From Clostridia bacterium (GTDB lineage Bacteria > Bacillota_A > Clostridia > Oscillospirales > Acutalibacteraceae), in assembly GCA_017435305.1 (NCBI GenBank), contig JAFSFH010000003.1:1-22753 (forward strand): a DNA stretch of 22,753 bases, read 5' to 3'. The notes under the pieces were generated by a model, which saw only the letters and a program-made list of their open reading frames with translations, did not search any database and was not told the DNA's origin. Positions 1 through 9,000 of the stretch are shown in pieces (within the stretch, counting starts at the first letter, position 1; every line of letters starts with the position of its first letter). The position numbers and the translations under genes were made by a program.

Positions 1-75
1 CTGGTCTACTGCGTGGTGACCGACAAGTACGGCAAGACCGTCAAGTCCACCACCGTCCGTCTGAAAATGAAATAA
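1..75 (+). CDS. C-terminal end of a secreted or surface protein (partial)
   Basis: The reading frame is open from the window edge and ends with TAA at 73-75. The visible 24 residues read LVYCVVTDKYGKTVKSTTVR and then LKMK. A pattern of the type YxCVVTDxYGxxVxSxxVxL is common as the last strands of Ig-like or PKD-like beta-sandwich domains in large Clostridia surface proteins, so this is probably the end of such a protein. The bulk of the gene lies outside the window and its function cannot be read. A strong intrinsic terminator follows 22 bp after the stop, which supports a real gene end. Confidence 0.7.
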   Translation: MVYCVVTDKYGKTVKSTTVRLKMK

Positions 76-97
76 GCTTTCAGCGCGAAATTCTAAC

Positions 98-131
98 AAA
101 AAACCGCCACCCACACGGGTGGCGGTTTTTC
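98..131 (+). terminator. Intrinsic terminator of the upstream partial gene
   Basis: A perfect 9-bp GC-rich stem (CCGCCACCC at 104-112, GGGTGGCGG at 117-125) has the 4-nt loop ACAC and is followed by TTTTT at 126-130. An A run precedes the stem, so it could also work on the other strand, but no minus-strand gene arrives here. Confidence 0.9.
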
Positions 132-162
132 CTTTTACCTAAACCCACCTTGCATAGAATCC

Positions 163-286
163 GTAGGGGACGGGTTTCCCGTCCCGCGAAGATACCAACC
201 AACGGGCGGATATGGAATCGCGAGTTTTGCGGCAGAGCCGCAAAATCTCGACGGACTTCGCCGCAGGCGAATGTCCTCGCCCCTAC
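163..286. repeat. Palindromic dispersed-repeat-like element with GTAGGGG/CCCCTAC ends
   Basis: The element is bounded by inverted ends GTAGGGG (163-169) and CCCCTAC (280-286). It contains three nested hairpins with 3-nt loops: GGGACGGG/CCCGTCCC (167-174/178-185), TTTTGCGGC/GCCGCAAAA (225-233/237-245) and TTCGCC/GGCGAA (257-262/266-271). No credible gene lies inside. This organisation resembles the short palindromic intergenic repeats scattered through gut Clostridia genomes. Copy number elsewhere cannot be seen here. Confidence 0.6.
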
Positions 287-317
287 GATACCTAACCAAC
301 GTCGCATAGAATCAAGC

Positions 318-436
318 CTCCCTCTTGAGGTTGATTTCCCCCGATAGCGGGGGAAAATGTCGGCATAGCCGACAAAAGGGGGGCCGTTTCGCGGCGAGCG
401 AAGGTGGATTTCGCCGCAGGCGAAAGACGGAGGGAG
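318..436. repeat. Second hairpin-rich intergenic repeat with CTCCCTC/GAGGGAG ends
   Basis: Inverted ends CTCCCTC (318-324) and GAGGGAG (430-436) enclose hairpins TTTCCCCC/GGGGGAAA (335-342/349-356), TGTCGGC/GCCGACA (358-364/368-374), TTCGC/GCGAA (388-392/398-402) and TTTCGCC/GGCGAAA (409-415/419-425). The last shares its core (TTCGCC, loop GCA, GGCGAA) with a hairpin in the neighbouring element at 257-271. The segment 140-500 holds no gene that I can support. Confidence 0.55.
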
Positions 437-502
437 TATAAATAAAGAGGGCGGTGGCCGTGACGGAGGGATTGTCAATAAAACAAACACTCCTCACCCC
501 CA

Positions 503-541
503 CAAAAAAACCGCCCCTGCCGTGGTCGCCAGGGGCGGTTT
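503..541 (-). terminator. Intrinsic terminator of the minus-strand redox operon
   Basis: A perfect 9-bp stem CCGCCCCTG (511-519) / CAGGGGCGG (530-538) is flanked by an A run at 504-510. Read on the minus strand, this is a stem followed by a U tract, about 20 bp beyond the stop codon of the Fe-S/thioredoxin gene. Confidence 0.88.
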
Positions 542-561
542 CATCTACACAAATGCGGCGT

Positions 562-2037
562 TTACCCGATGGCCTCGGTCACCGCCTGCTTGAGCATATC
601 GTAGGTGACGGAGGACACGAACACGTGGGTGATCACGCCGTTCTTATCCAGCACCAGGGTGTAGGGATAGGCGTTGTTGCGCCCGCCCAGGGTGGTGTAA
701 TAGCCGTTCTCGATGTTGCCGCCCTCGGGGATGTAATCGTAGGCGAACACCATCTTGGTGTCGGGATAATGGTCGGCGATATAGGCGGGGGCGGTATTGG
801 TGGCCATACCGTGGGCGGCCACCACCGTCACCTGACCGTCGTATTCGGCGGCGATGCGGTCGAAGAAGGGCAATTCGTTGACGCAGGGGGTGCACCAGGT
901 GCCCCAGAAGTTGATCACCGTCACCTTGCCGGTGGCGGAGGGGTCGATGGTGGCGCCGGTGGGACCGTTGCCGTCCACCACCGTCAGGTCGTAGCCATAG
1001 CACAGGTCGCCCACCTGATTACCGCGGTCCTGCTGACCGACGGGGTTGGGGGCGGGGGCGGTCTCCTGCAGGGCGAAGTGGGTGACCGAGCCGATCAGCA
1101 CCACCGCCATCACCACCGCTACGATGCTGCGCACCACGGTGCGGGCGGTCTTGTGCTTGCCGTCGTCCGACTTGTTCACCAGGAACTTGGGACCCTTCCA
1201 ACGAATGGCGTCGGTGGGGCACACCGCCGCGCACTCGCCGCAGCTGATGCACTCCTGATCGCCCACTTGATGGATGTCCATTTTGCAGTGGGCGATGCAC
1301 TTGTTGCAGTGGACGCATTTGTCCTCATCCAGCTTGATGCCGAATACCGACAGCTTGTTAAACAGACCGTACAGCGCGCCCAGCGGGCACAGGAATCGGC
1401 AGAACAGACGGAATACGAAAATACAGCCCACCAGGATGCTCACCATCATCAGGAATTTCCAGGTGAAGATGGGACCCAGCATGGAGAAGAAGCTGTCGTT
1501 GACCTTGTTGGACAGCAGGGTCATACCGCCCTCCAGCGTGCCGGCGGGGCATATGTATTTGCAGAAGGCGGGCAGGGGGGTGTCCCGCAGGGCATACAGG
1601 ATGGGGATGATGAATACGAACACCACCAGAATCACGTACTTGAGATAGGACAGCACGCGGGTGACAGGGCTCTTTTTCACTTTGGGGGTCTTGAGCTTAT
1701 ACAGCCACTCCTGTACCAGACCAAAGGGGCACAGCCAGCCGCAGATCATACGTCCGAACATAATGGAGTACAGCAGCAGGGTACCGCCCACGTAGAACAG
1801 GGTACTGCGCTGGGCGCTGAAGGAGCCCTGCAGAGAGCCCAGGGGGCAGGCACCCACCGCGCCGGGGCAGGAATAGCAGTTGATGCCCGGCGCGCACACC
1901 ACCTTGGTGTTGCCGGTGTAGATGTTGCCGGTGACGAAGCCCTTTAGGTTGGCGTTGAACAGCACCGCAAAATACAGCTGCATCCACTTGCGCTTGGTGG
2001 GCCAGTATTTTTTGAAAAATCCGATTATCTTCTTCAT
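562..2037 (-). CDS. Polyferredoxin-like 4Fe-4S membrane protein fused to a TlpA/ResA-type thioredoxin domain
   Basis: This 491-aa protein joins two modules. The N-terminal module is of the NapH/CcoG-like membrane Fe-S type: hydrophobic segments near 80-100, 132-150, 193-212 and 301-320, membrane-edge cysteine motifs CGWLCP (99-104), CKYICP (159-164) and CRFLCP (213-218), an N-terminal Cys cluster (48, 54, 57, 64), and two classical 4Fe-4S motifs at C241/244/247/251 and C263/266/269/273. From about residue 345 a thioredoxin-fold domain follows, with active site WCTPC (C382, C385). The expected reading is electron transfer through the membrane to an extracytoplasmic thiol-disulfide domain; partner and substrate are unknown. 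I chose the start at 2037 because it lies 5 bp after the upstream gene's stop and gives a normal MKK N-terminus. A longer frame to 2103 runs into the upstream gene. It is co-transcribed with the CxxC-tail membrane protein. Confidence 0.9.
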   Translation of the reverse strand: MKKIIGFFKKYWPTKRKWMQLYFAVLFNANLKGFVTGNIYTGNTKVVCAPGINCYSCPGAVGACPLGSLQGSFSAQRSTLFYVGGTLLLYSIMFGRMICGWLCPFGLVQEWLYKLKTPKVKKSPVTRVLSYLKYVILVVFVFIIPILYALRDTPLPAFCKYICPAGTLEGGMTLLSNKVNDSFFSMLGPIFTWKFLMMVSILVGCIFVFRLFCRFLCPLGALYGLFNKLSVFGIKLDEDKCVHCNKCIAHCKMDIHQVGDQECISCGECAAVCPTDAIRWKGPKFLVNKSDDGKHKTARTVVRSIVAVVMAVVLIGSVTHFALQETAPAPNPVGQQDRGNQVGDLCYGYDLTVVDGNGPTGATIDPSATGKVTVINFWGTWCTPCVNELPFFDRIAAEYDGQVTVVAAHGMATNTAPAYIADHYPDTKMVFAYDYIPEGGNIENGYYTTLGGRNNAYPYTLVLDKNGVITHVFVSSVTYDMLKQAVTEAIG

Positions 2038-2042
2038 CCCGA

Positions 2043-2801
2043 TCACCCCAATCCGATGCACTCGGTGCAGATGTTGATGGCCTTGGTCAGCACGTCCGCC
2101 CAACCGTCATAGGTCAGACCGCCGGCGATAAAGCCGATGGCCACACCGATGATGACACACCGCGCGACGGTGATGCCCACCGCCTTTTTCGGGGCGGGGG
2201 CGGGGGCAGGCTGACCGGGCAGCTGCCGCAGCAGAGCGATCTCGCGGCGGATGCTGACACGGCTGTAGTAGGCGGTGAACACGCCGTAGGCGAAGGGGAT
2301 ACCCACGCAGGGCAGCAGCACCCACATAGCGGCGATCATAGAGCCGTTGATATTCTCCATGGTGAAATGGGCAAAGTCCAGCGCATACCACAGAAACACC
2401 GCCGCACCCACGGCCAGCAGACCCAGGGTGATGCCGCGGTGGAGCAGGCGGCTGTTATGCTCCTTACGGATGGCGGCGGCCAGCTCGGGGGAGCACACCT
2501 CACCCACGTCGCGGCTGAGCAGCCGTTTGAGCACGGCGCGGTCACGGTCGGGGTCCGCCTCGTCCGCGGTGGGGAGCAGGGGATGCAGGATGATACCCAC
2601 CGCCAACAGCCCCAGACATACGTACAGCGGCACCGCAATGCTGTCCAGGGCGGCGGCTACCACCTCACGGGTAAAGGGGTGGTCGCCGGTGCGATAGATG
2701 CCCACGCAGGCCGCCATCAGCAGCACCGCCGCCACCGCCAGCATCAGGGTGACCAGTACGTAGTAGACCACCCGTATGATTTTTTTGGTTTTTTCGTTCA
2801 T
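2043..2801 (-). CDS. Five-TM membrane protein with C-terminal CD1871A-like CxxC tail
   Basis: This 252-aa membrane protein has hydrophobic segments near 8-32, 54-76, 122-140, 155-178 and 208-229. I do not recognise the first 195 residues. After a Pro/Ala linker (198-204), the last 45 residues are one TM segment followed by VLTKAINICTECIGLG with C245 and C248. That tail matches what I recall of the small stand-alone CD1871A-family CxxC proteins of Clostridia, which end in a similar NICLECIG-type motif. The downstream gene is an Fe-S/thioredoxin fusion, so a role as thiol or electron-transfer partner is plausible but inferred. The start at 2801 follows an ideal RBS (AGGAGG, 2807-2812). The longer start at 2834 would overlap the promoter -10 box. 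Confidence 0.85.
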   Translation of the reverse strand: MNEKTKKIIRVVYYVLVTLMLAVAAVLLMAACVGIYRTGDHPFTREVVAAALDSIAVPLYVCLGLLAVGIILHPLLPTADEADPDRDRAVLKRLLSRDVGEVCSPELAAAIRKEHNSRLLHRGITLGLLAVGAAVFLWYALDFAHFTMENINGSMIAAMWVLLPCVGIPFAYGVFTAYYSRVSIRREIALLRQLPGQPAPAPAPKKAVGITVARCVIIGVAIGFIAGGLTYDGWADVLTKAINICTECIGLG

Positions 2802-2829
2802 AGCTTCCTCCTGACGAAATTCTTCCATC

Positions 2830-2858
2830 ATCATAGCATAATTCTGCCGAAATGTAAA
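2830..2858 (-). promoter_or_regulatory. Sigma-A-type promoter of the redox operon with extended -10
   Basis: On the minus strand, TTTACA (2853-2858) and TATGAT (2830-2835) are separated by exactly 17 bp, with TGC directly before the -10 (extended -10). The predicted start of transcription is near 2823, giving a leader of about 22 nt with AGGAGG at 2807-2812. This placement excludes the longer start codon at 2834. Confidence 0.72.
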
Positions 2859-2871
2859 CGCCTGCAGGCGT
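2858..2871. promoter_or_regulatory. 14-bp perfect palindrome abutting the redox-operon -35 box
   Basis: ACGCCTGCAGGCGT is perfectly self-complementary and shares base 2858 with the -35 box of the minus-strand promoter. The surrounding region is AT-rich, so this GC-rich palindrome stands out. The position would suit an operator, but no cognate regulator is visible nearby. Confidence 0.4.
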
Positions 2872-2940
2872 GAAAAGAAGAATATGGTAGAAATAACAAA
2901 AAATTCATAAAATATTTTAACAATTTACCACACAAAACTA

Positions 2941-2969
2941 TTGCTTTTTCTACTAAAAAAAGGTATTAT
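2941..2969 (+). promoter_or_regulatory. Sigma-A-type promoter of the protease-importer operon
   Basis: TTGCTT (2941-2946) and TATTAT (2964-2969) are separated by 17 bp, downstream of an AT-rich stretch (2885-2940) that could act as an UP element. Transcription would begin near 2976, giving a leader of about 94 nt before the ATG at 3070. A second TATAAT lies at 3006-3011 but has no matching -35 box. Confidence 0.6.
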
Positions 2970-3026
2970 ATAGGATGGTATACCCTGGAGTACTATGCAG
3001 TGCTATATAATATTACATAACATAGA

Positions 3027-3055
3027 CTTCGGTACAGTAACGAATTCTGTCGAAG
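3027..3055 (+). promoter_or_regulatory. Leader hairpin directly before the protease RBS
   Basis: CTTCG (3027-3031) pairs with CGAAG (3051-3055) and ACAG (3034-3037) with CTGT (3047-3050), with a 2-nt bulge and a 9-nt loop. The RBS AAAGGA (3056-3061) begins at the next base and lies 8 nt from the ATG at 3070. The hairpin could tune initiation on this very long message; no ligand-binding fold is recognisable. Confidence 0.4.
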
Positions 3056-3069
3056 AAAGGAAACCGTTC

Positions 3070-6000
3070 ATGAAAAAGACACACACCACTCACATTCTGC
3101 GCTCCTGCCTGAGCCTGTTGCTGGCGGCTGTTATGCTGGTCAGCATGGTGCCGGCGGTGCTGGCCACCGATGGTGCTGCAGAAACCACCGTCCAGAACGG
3201 CAATATTCAGCTGCTGGACGGACTGAAGTTCGATTATTCGGACTATCTCAACAGCGAGGTGGCCTTCCGCCTGCCGGACGGCATCGCTGAGGATGAGGAG
3301 ATATCGGTCATTATCCGTCACGACGTGCCGTCGCTGATGGACGCCTATGACAAGACCGATAAAACTATGAGCCTAAAGGAGTATGCGACCACCGACGAGG
3401 CGGCTGAGGTGCTCCGCCGTATCCGCACCCGTCAGGAGGCCATCCTGACCGCTCTGGACGAGCAGGGCGTGGAGTACGAATTGGGCGAGGAGTACGATAC
3501 GCTGTTCTCCGGCTTTGAGCTGCTGATCAAGGGTGGCGACTATACCGTCACCTGTATGACCATGGCAGACGGCGAGAGCGTGGTGCTGGGCAACAAGTAT
3601 AAGCCCCAGGAGGCTCAGCTGGTGGAGAACGACGTTAACGTGTACGAAACCGGTATCTTTAACGCCTCCGACGTGCCCTATGACGGCACCGGTATGGTGG
3701 TGGCGGTTCTGGACACCGGTCTGGACTCCAATCACTCCGCTTTCTCTCTGGATAATTTCACATCCGATCAGCTGGGTCTGACCTATGAGGACGTTAAGAA
3801 GCTGGTGGGCAAGACCAAGGCATATGAGTGGGCCAAGGGTCTGTCCGTTGACGATGTGTTCATCAATAATAAGGTTCCTTTCGGCTACGACTACGCGGAT
3901 AACGACCCCGACGTGTATTCCACCCACAACAACCACGGCACCCACGTGTCCGGCGTCATCGTAGGTAAGGACGATACCATTACCGGTGTGGCGCCCAACG
4001 CCCAGCTGGTGTCCATGAAGATCTTCTCCGACGTAGAGGATTCCGCCATGAGCTCCTGGATCCTGGCGGCTCTGGAGGATTGTGTGATTCTGGGCGTGGA
4101 CGTTATCAATATGTCCCTGGGTACCGCCTGCGGCTTTGACCACGAGACCGAGGAGGAGCTGCTGGACGGTGTGTACGACCGCCTGCGTAAGGCGGGTATC
4201 GCCGTTGTGGTGGCCGCCTCCAACTCCTACAACTCCGCCTACGGCTCCGAGGCCAACGGTAACCTGCCCTTGACCTCCAACCCCGACAGCGGCACCGTGG
4301 GCTCCCCCGGCACCTACGCCGGCACCCTGTCTGTGGCGTCGGTCAACGGCGTGGAGACCCCCTATATCAAATACGGCGATTCCATCATCTACTTCGATGA
4401 GGCCAATGACAACGCCGGTAAAGAGAAGCACTTCTTCGACACCCTGCTGGGTGACGTCGAGGGCAAGCAGATCGAGTACGTGACCGTCCCCGGCGTGGGT
4501 CGTTCCGCGGACTACACCGGTCTGAACGTCAAGGGCAAGATCGCGCTGGTGCGCCGCGGCTCCAACACCTTCGAGGAGAAGGCGCTGATCGCCGAGGCCC
4601 AGGGCGCGGTGGGTATCATCATCTACAACAACGTGTCCGGTGAGATCAAGATGAACATCGGTGACGCCACCCTGGCGGTGTGCTCCATCTCTCAGGACGA
4701 CGGCGAGGTGCTGGCGGCTGCCGGCTCCGGTATGCTGAACATTGACAAGTCCCAGACCTCCGGTCCCTTTATGTCCGACTTCTCGTCCTGGGGTCCCACC
4801 CCCAGCCTGGGCATTAAGCCGGAGATCACCGCCCACGGCGGCAACATTCTGTCCTCGGTGACCGGCGGCGGCTACGACCGTCTGTCCGGTACCTCCATGG
4901 CCTGTCCCAACACCGCCGGTGCGGTGGTGCTGATGCACCAGTACGTGGTGGAGAATTTCCCCGAGATCGCCGACGACCCCGGTGCTGTGACCGCGATGGT
5001 GAACCGCCTGATGATGTCCACCGCCGACATCCTCATCAACACCAACGGACAGCCCTACGCGGTGCGTAAGCAGGGCGCCGGTCTGGCCAACCTGCTGTCC
5101 GCCACCAAGACCCCTGCCGCCATCATCACCTACGATAAGGACGGCAATCCCATGGACACCACCAAGCTGGAGCTGGGCGACGACCCGGACAAGAAGGGTG
5201 TCTATGAGATGACCTTCGCCGTGGACAACTTCAGCAAGAAGCAGCTGATGTACAACGTGTCCGCCAGCATCATCACCGAGGGCGTGTCCGATACCAAGAC
5301 CAACGCCGGTGAGACCACCGTGACCGAGCAGGCTCACGTGCTGGAGGGTGCCGAGATGGAGATCCTCTCGGTGGACGGCGGCACCAAGCTGGGCAACAAC
5401 GTGATCGTCGGCAAGGGTAAGCAGGCCACCGTTAAGGTGCGCATCACCCTCAGCGACGAGGATAAGAAATATCTGGATGAGTCCTTTGAGAACGGTATGT
5501 ACGTGGAGGGCTTCATCTCTCTGGAGGCCAAGCTGGGCACCAAGATCGACCTGAGCGTTCCCTATCTGGCCTTCTACGGCGACTGGACCCGGGCGCCTAT
5601 GTTCGACCTGGAGTACTACGACACCAACGCCGACGAGCTGGACGACGGCATCGACCCCGAGGATAAGCTGATGGCGGATTCCTTCCCCTCCCGTGCGGTG
5701 GGCGGCATCTCCAGCGACTTCGTCAGCTATCTGGGCTCTTACTACTTCGTGCAGGATCCCGACGACGTGGTCATCTCGGCTAACAAGGATTACATTGCTC
5801 TGTCCAACCAGACGGGCTCCATCTGCTCCCTGCGCTTTGTATGGGCGGGTATGCTCCGTGCCGCCAGCTCCATCGACATCACCATCACCGACGACGCCAC
5901 CGGCGAGGTGGTGTTTGAGACGGTGGAGAAGGACGTGCGTAAGTCCTATGGTGACGGCGGTACCATCCGTCCCTCCAACATCGAGATCGAGTTTAACGTG

Positions 6001-9000
6001 CAGGAGCACAACCTGGCCAACAACGCTCACCTGACCGTTAAGCTGGTGGGTCACATGGACTACGGCGACGGCGGCGAAAAGGCCAACCGCAGCCGCACCA
6101 TGGAGTTCCCCATGACCATCGACTTCGAGGCCCCCACCATCAGCGACGTGGAGTACTACTACGAGTACGATAAGACGGCTAAGAAGAATAAGCTGTTTGC
6201 CAAGGTGGCGGTGTACGATAACCACTACGCCATGTGCGGCCAGCTGGGCTACGTTAAGATGTCCACCGATGACGACGGCAACGAGGCTCCCGAGCTGGTG
6301 GCCTTCGAGCAGTTTATGACCCCCATCTATTCCAAGGAGAACAGCACCACCTACGTCACCCTGGATCTGACCGATTACGTCTACACCATTAAGGATGACG
6401 CGGTGAACAAAAACTCCTTTGTCTTTACCACCTACGACTATGCGCTGAACTACGCCTCCTACGAGATCCGCCTGCCGGACTCCTTTAAGAAGTTCACCTT
6501 TGAGGGTCTGGAGGAGGGTCTGACCCTCAGCCCCAACGAGGTATACACCCTGGCCCCCATCGTGGAGCCCAGCACCTCCTGGAGCGAGCTGCTGGAGTTC
6601 AAGTCCTCCAAGCCCAGCGTGGTCCGCGTGGTCAACAACAAGCTGGTAGCCGCCAAGTCCGGTCGCGCCATCATCCGTGTCACCGATCCGGAATCGAAGC
6701 TCAAATACACCTTCCCCGTGACGGTGCTTAAGGAGGGCGACGAGGGCTATCGTCGCTACGACAAGCCGGTGGCGGATATGTTCATCCTGACCGGCTACAC
6801 CACCCAAAAGGCGTACTACATGCTGGAGAATGAGGATAAGGATATCGGCGACACCGGTAACATCCGCTTCTTCGAGGGTAAGTACAACCTGTCCATGTAC
6901 CCCTCCGAGTCGGTGGTGCTGAATATGGATATGGATCCCTTCTATCCCCGTGATACGCAGGTGATCTTTGAATCCAGTAACGAGGACATCGTCAAGATCA
7001 CCTCCTCCGGACAGGTCACCGCGGTGGCAGAGGGCTTCGCCTCGGTCACCGTCAAGATCCAGCAGGACGGCAAGAACACCTTCTACTCCGAGTCGGTGTC
7101 CGTAGAGGTCAAGGATCCCTACGACGTCACCGGCGGCATCCTGAACCACTACTACGGTCTGGGCGGTCTGGTAGAGGTGCCCGCCCGCCTGCGGCTGAAG
7201 GAGATCGGCAATTTCGCCTTTGCCAACTTTGAGTACATTGACAAGACCCCCGAGGAATTGGAGCGGGACGACCGCGAAACCACCAAGCAGTGGTTCATCG
7301 GTGACGGCACCGTCACCAAGGTGGTGCTGCCCGAGGGCATCGAAAAGATCAACGCCTACGCCTTTGCCAATCTGACGGCGCTGGAGGAGATCGTACTGCC
7401 CTCCACCCTGACCGCCATCGAGTACGGCGCGTTCTACAACTGTACCTCGCTGAAGAAGATCACCTTCAGCGGCGATAACAACCTGCAGATCATCAACCAG
7501 AACGCTTTTGAGAAGTGTGACCTGGAGGGTACGCTGGAGCTGCCCTCCGCCTGCGTGATCTCCGATTACGCCTTCGCCGGCAATAAGAAGCTGGAGAAGG
7601 TGGTCACCGGCGACAGCCTGCTGTCCATCGGTCAGTACGCCTTTGCCGGCTGTGAGAGCATCGCCGAGGTCACCGTCACCGCCAAACTGGTCAAGTACGG
7701 CGGCTACGCCTTCACCGGCTGTGAGGAGCTCAAGAAGTTCTACGTCAACTCCGTGGTGCTGCCGGAGGGTATGTTCTACGAGTGCGAAAATCTGACCGAG
7801 GTCACCATCGGTCCCGACGTCAACACCATTGACGAGTTTGCCTTCCGCGACACCGACGTCAAGACCCTGATCGTCAAGTCCGGCAACAAGGCCTTTAAGA
7901 CCGGCAAGAACGGCTACGTTCTCTCCAAGAACGGCAAGACGCTGGTGGCCGTAGCCCCCACCGTTAAGGGCAAGGTGGACGCCGAAACCTTCGGCGGCGC
8001 CAAGATCACCGAGGTGGGCAAGGGAGCCTTCTCCCACACCAAGCAGGTGACCTCCGTGAACCTGCCGGAGGTTACCAAGGTGGGCGACTACGCCTTCGGC
8101 TCCGCCAGCGGCATTAAAAAGGTGACGCTGGGTGAGCTCAAGCAGATCGGCGAGTACGCCTTCTTCGAGACCGGCATCACCCGCCTGCCCGCCTTTACCG
8201 CCAAGACCAAGATCGGCAAGTATGCCTTTGCCTTCACCGCCATCAAAAAGGTGACCGTACCGGATAAGATGAAGGTGGAGGAGGGCGTGTTCAGCGAATG
8301 CGCCGACCTGGAGACGGTTGTGGTGGGTGACAACGTCACCCTGGGCAAATACGCCTTCGGTATGGATAAGGACAGCGCCTTCACGGTGGAGCGCACCGAG
8401 ATCGACGGCAAGCGCTATTTCTACTACACCTTCGGCACCGCGCTGAAGAGCGTGACCATCGGCGAGAATGCCGACATCGGCGAGACCGCCTTTACCAATG
8501 CCGCCAGCCTGAAAAAGGTCACCCTGGGCAAGGGCGCCAAGCTGGGCAAGATGGCGTTCTACAACAACGCCAGCCTGGAGGAGATCGACCTGTCTGCCGT
8601 GACCGAGCTGGGCGACTACGCCATGTCCGGTGACGTGTACTATATGTGTCTGGACGACCAGATGAGCGTGGCGGCGGTGGATAACACCGGTCACTATATG
8701 TACACCTATCACTCCCCCCGCATTAAAAAGGCGGATCTGTCCGCCGCCAAGAGCGTGGGCGAATACGCCTTCGCCTATTGCCGCGATATGGTCAGCGTCA
8801 AGCTGAACGATAAGATCACCGAGATAAAGCCCTACACCTTCGCCGGCTGTGAGAAGCTGCAGAGCGTCAATCTCGCCGCCGTCAAAACGGTGGGCGAATA
8901 CGCCTTTACCGAGTGCGGCAACCTGCGCAAGGCGGACCTGTCCTCCGCCAAAGAGATCGGCGAGTACGCCTTTGTGTACAACCGTAAGCTGAACAACGTG

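Noticed and set aside
454..1947. 497-codon plus-strand frame
   Set aside because: It is antisense to the Fe-S/thioredoxin gene, which has clear cysteine motifs. The frame crosses the operon terminator and lacks an RBS.
2802..2834. Longer start (2834) for the CxxC-tail protein
   Set aside because: It overlaps the predicted -10 box and has no RBS, while 2801 follows AGGAGG.
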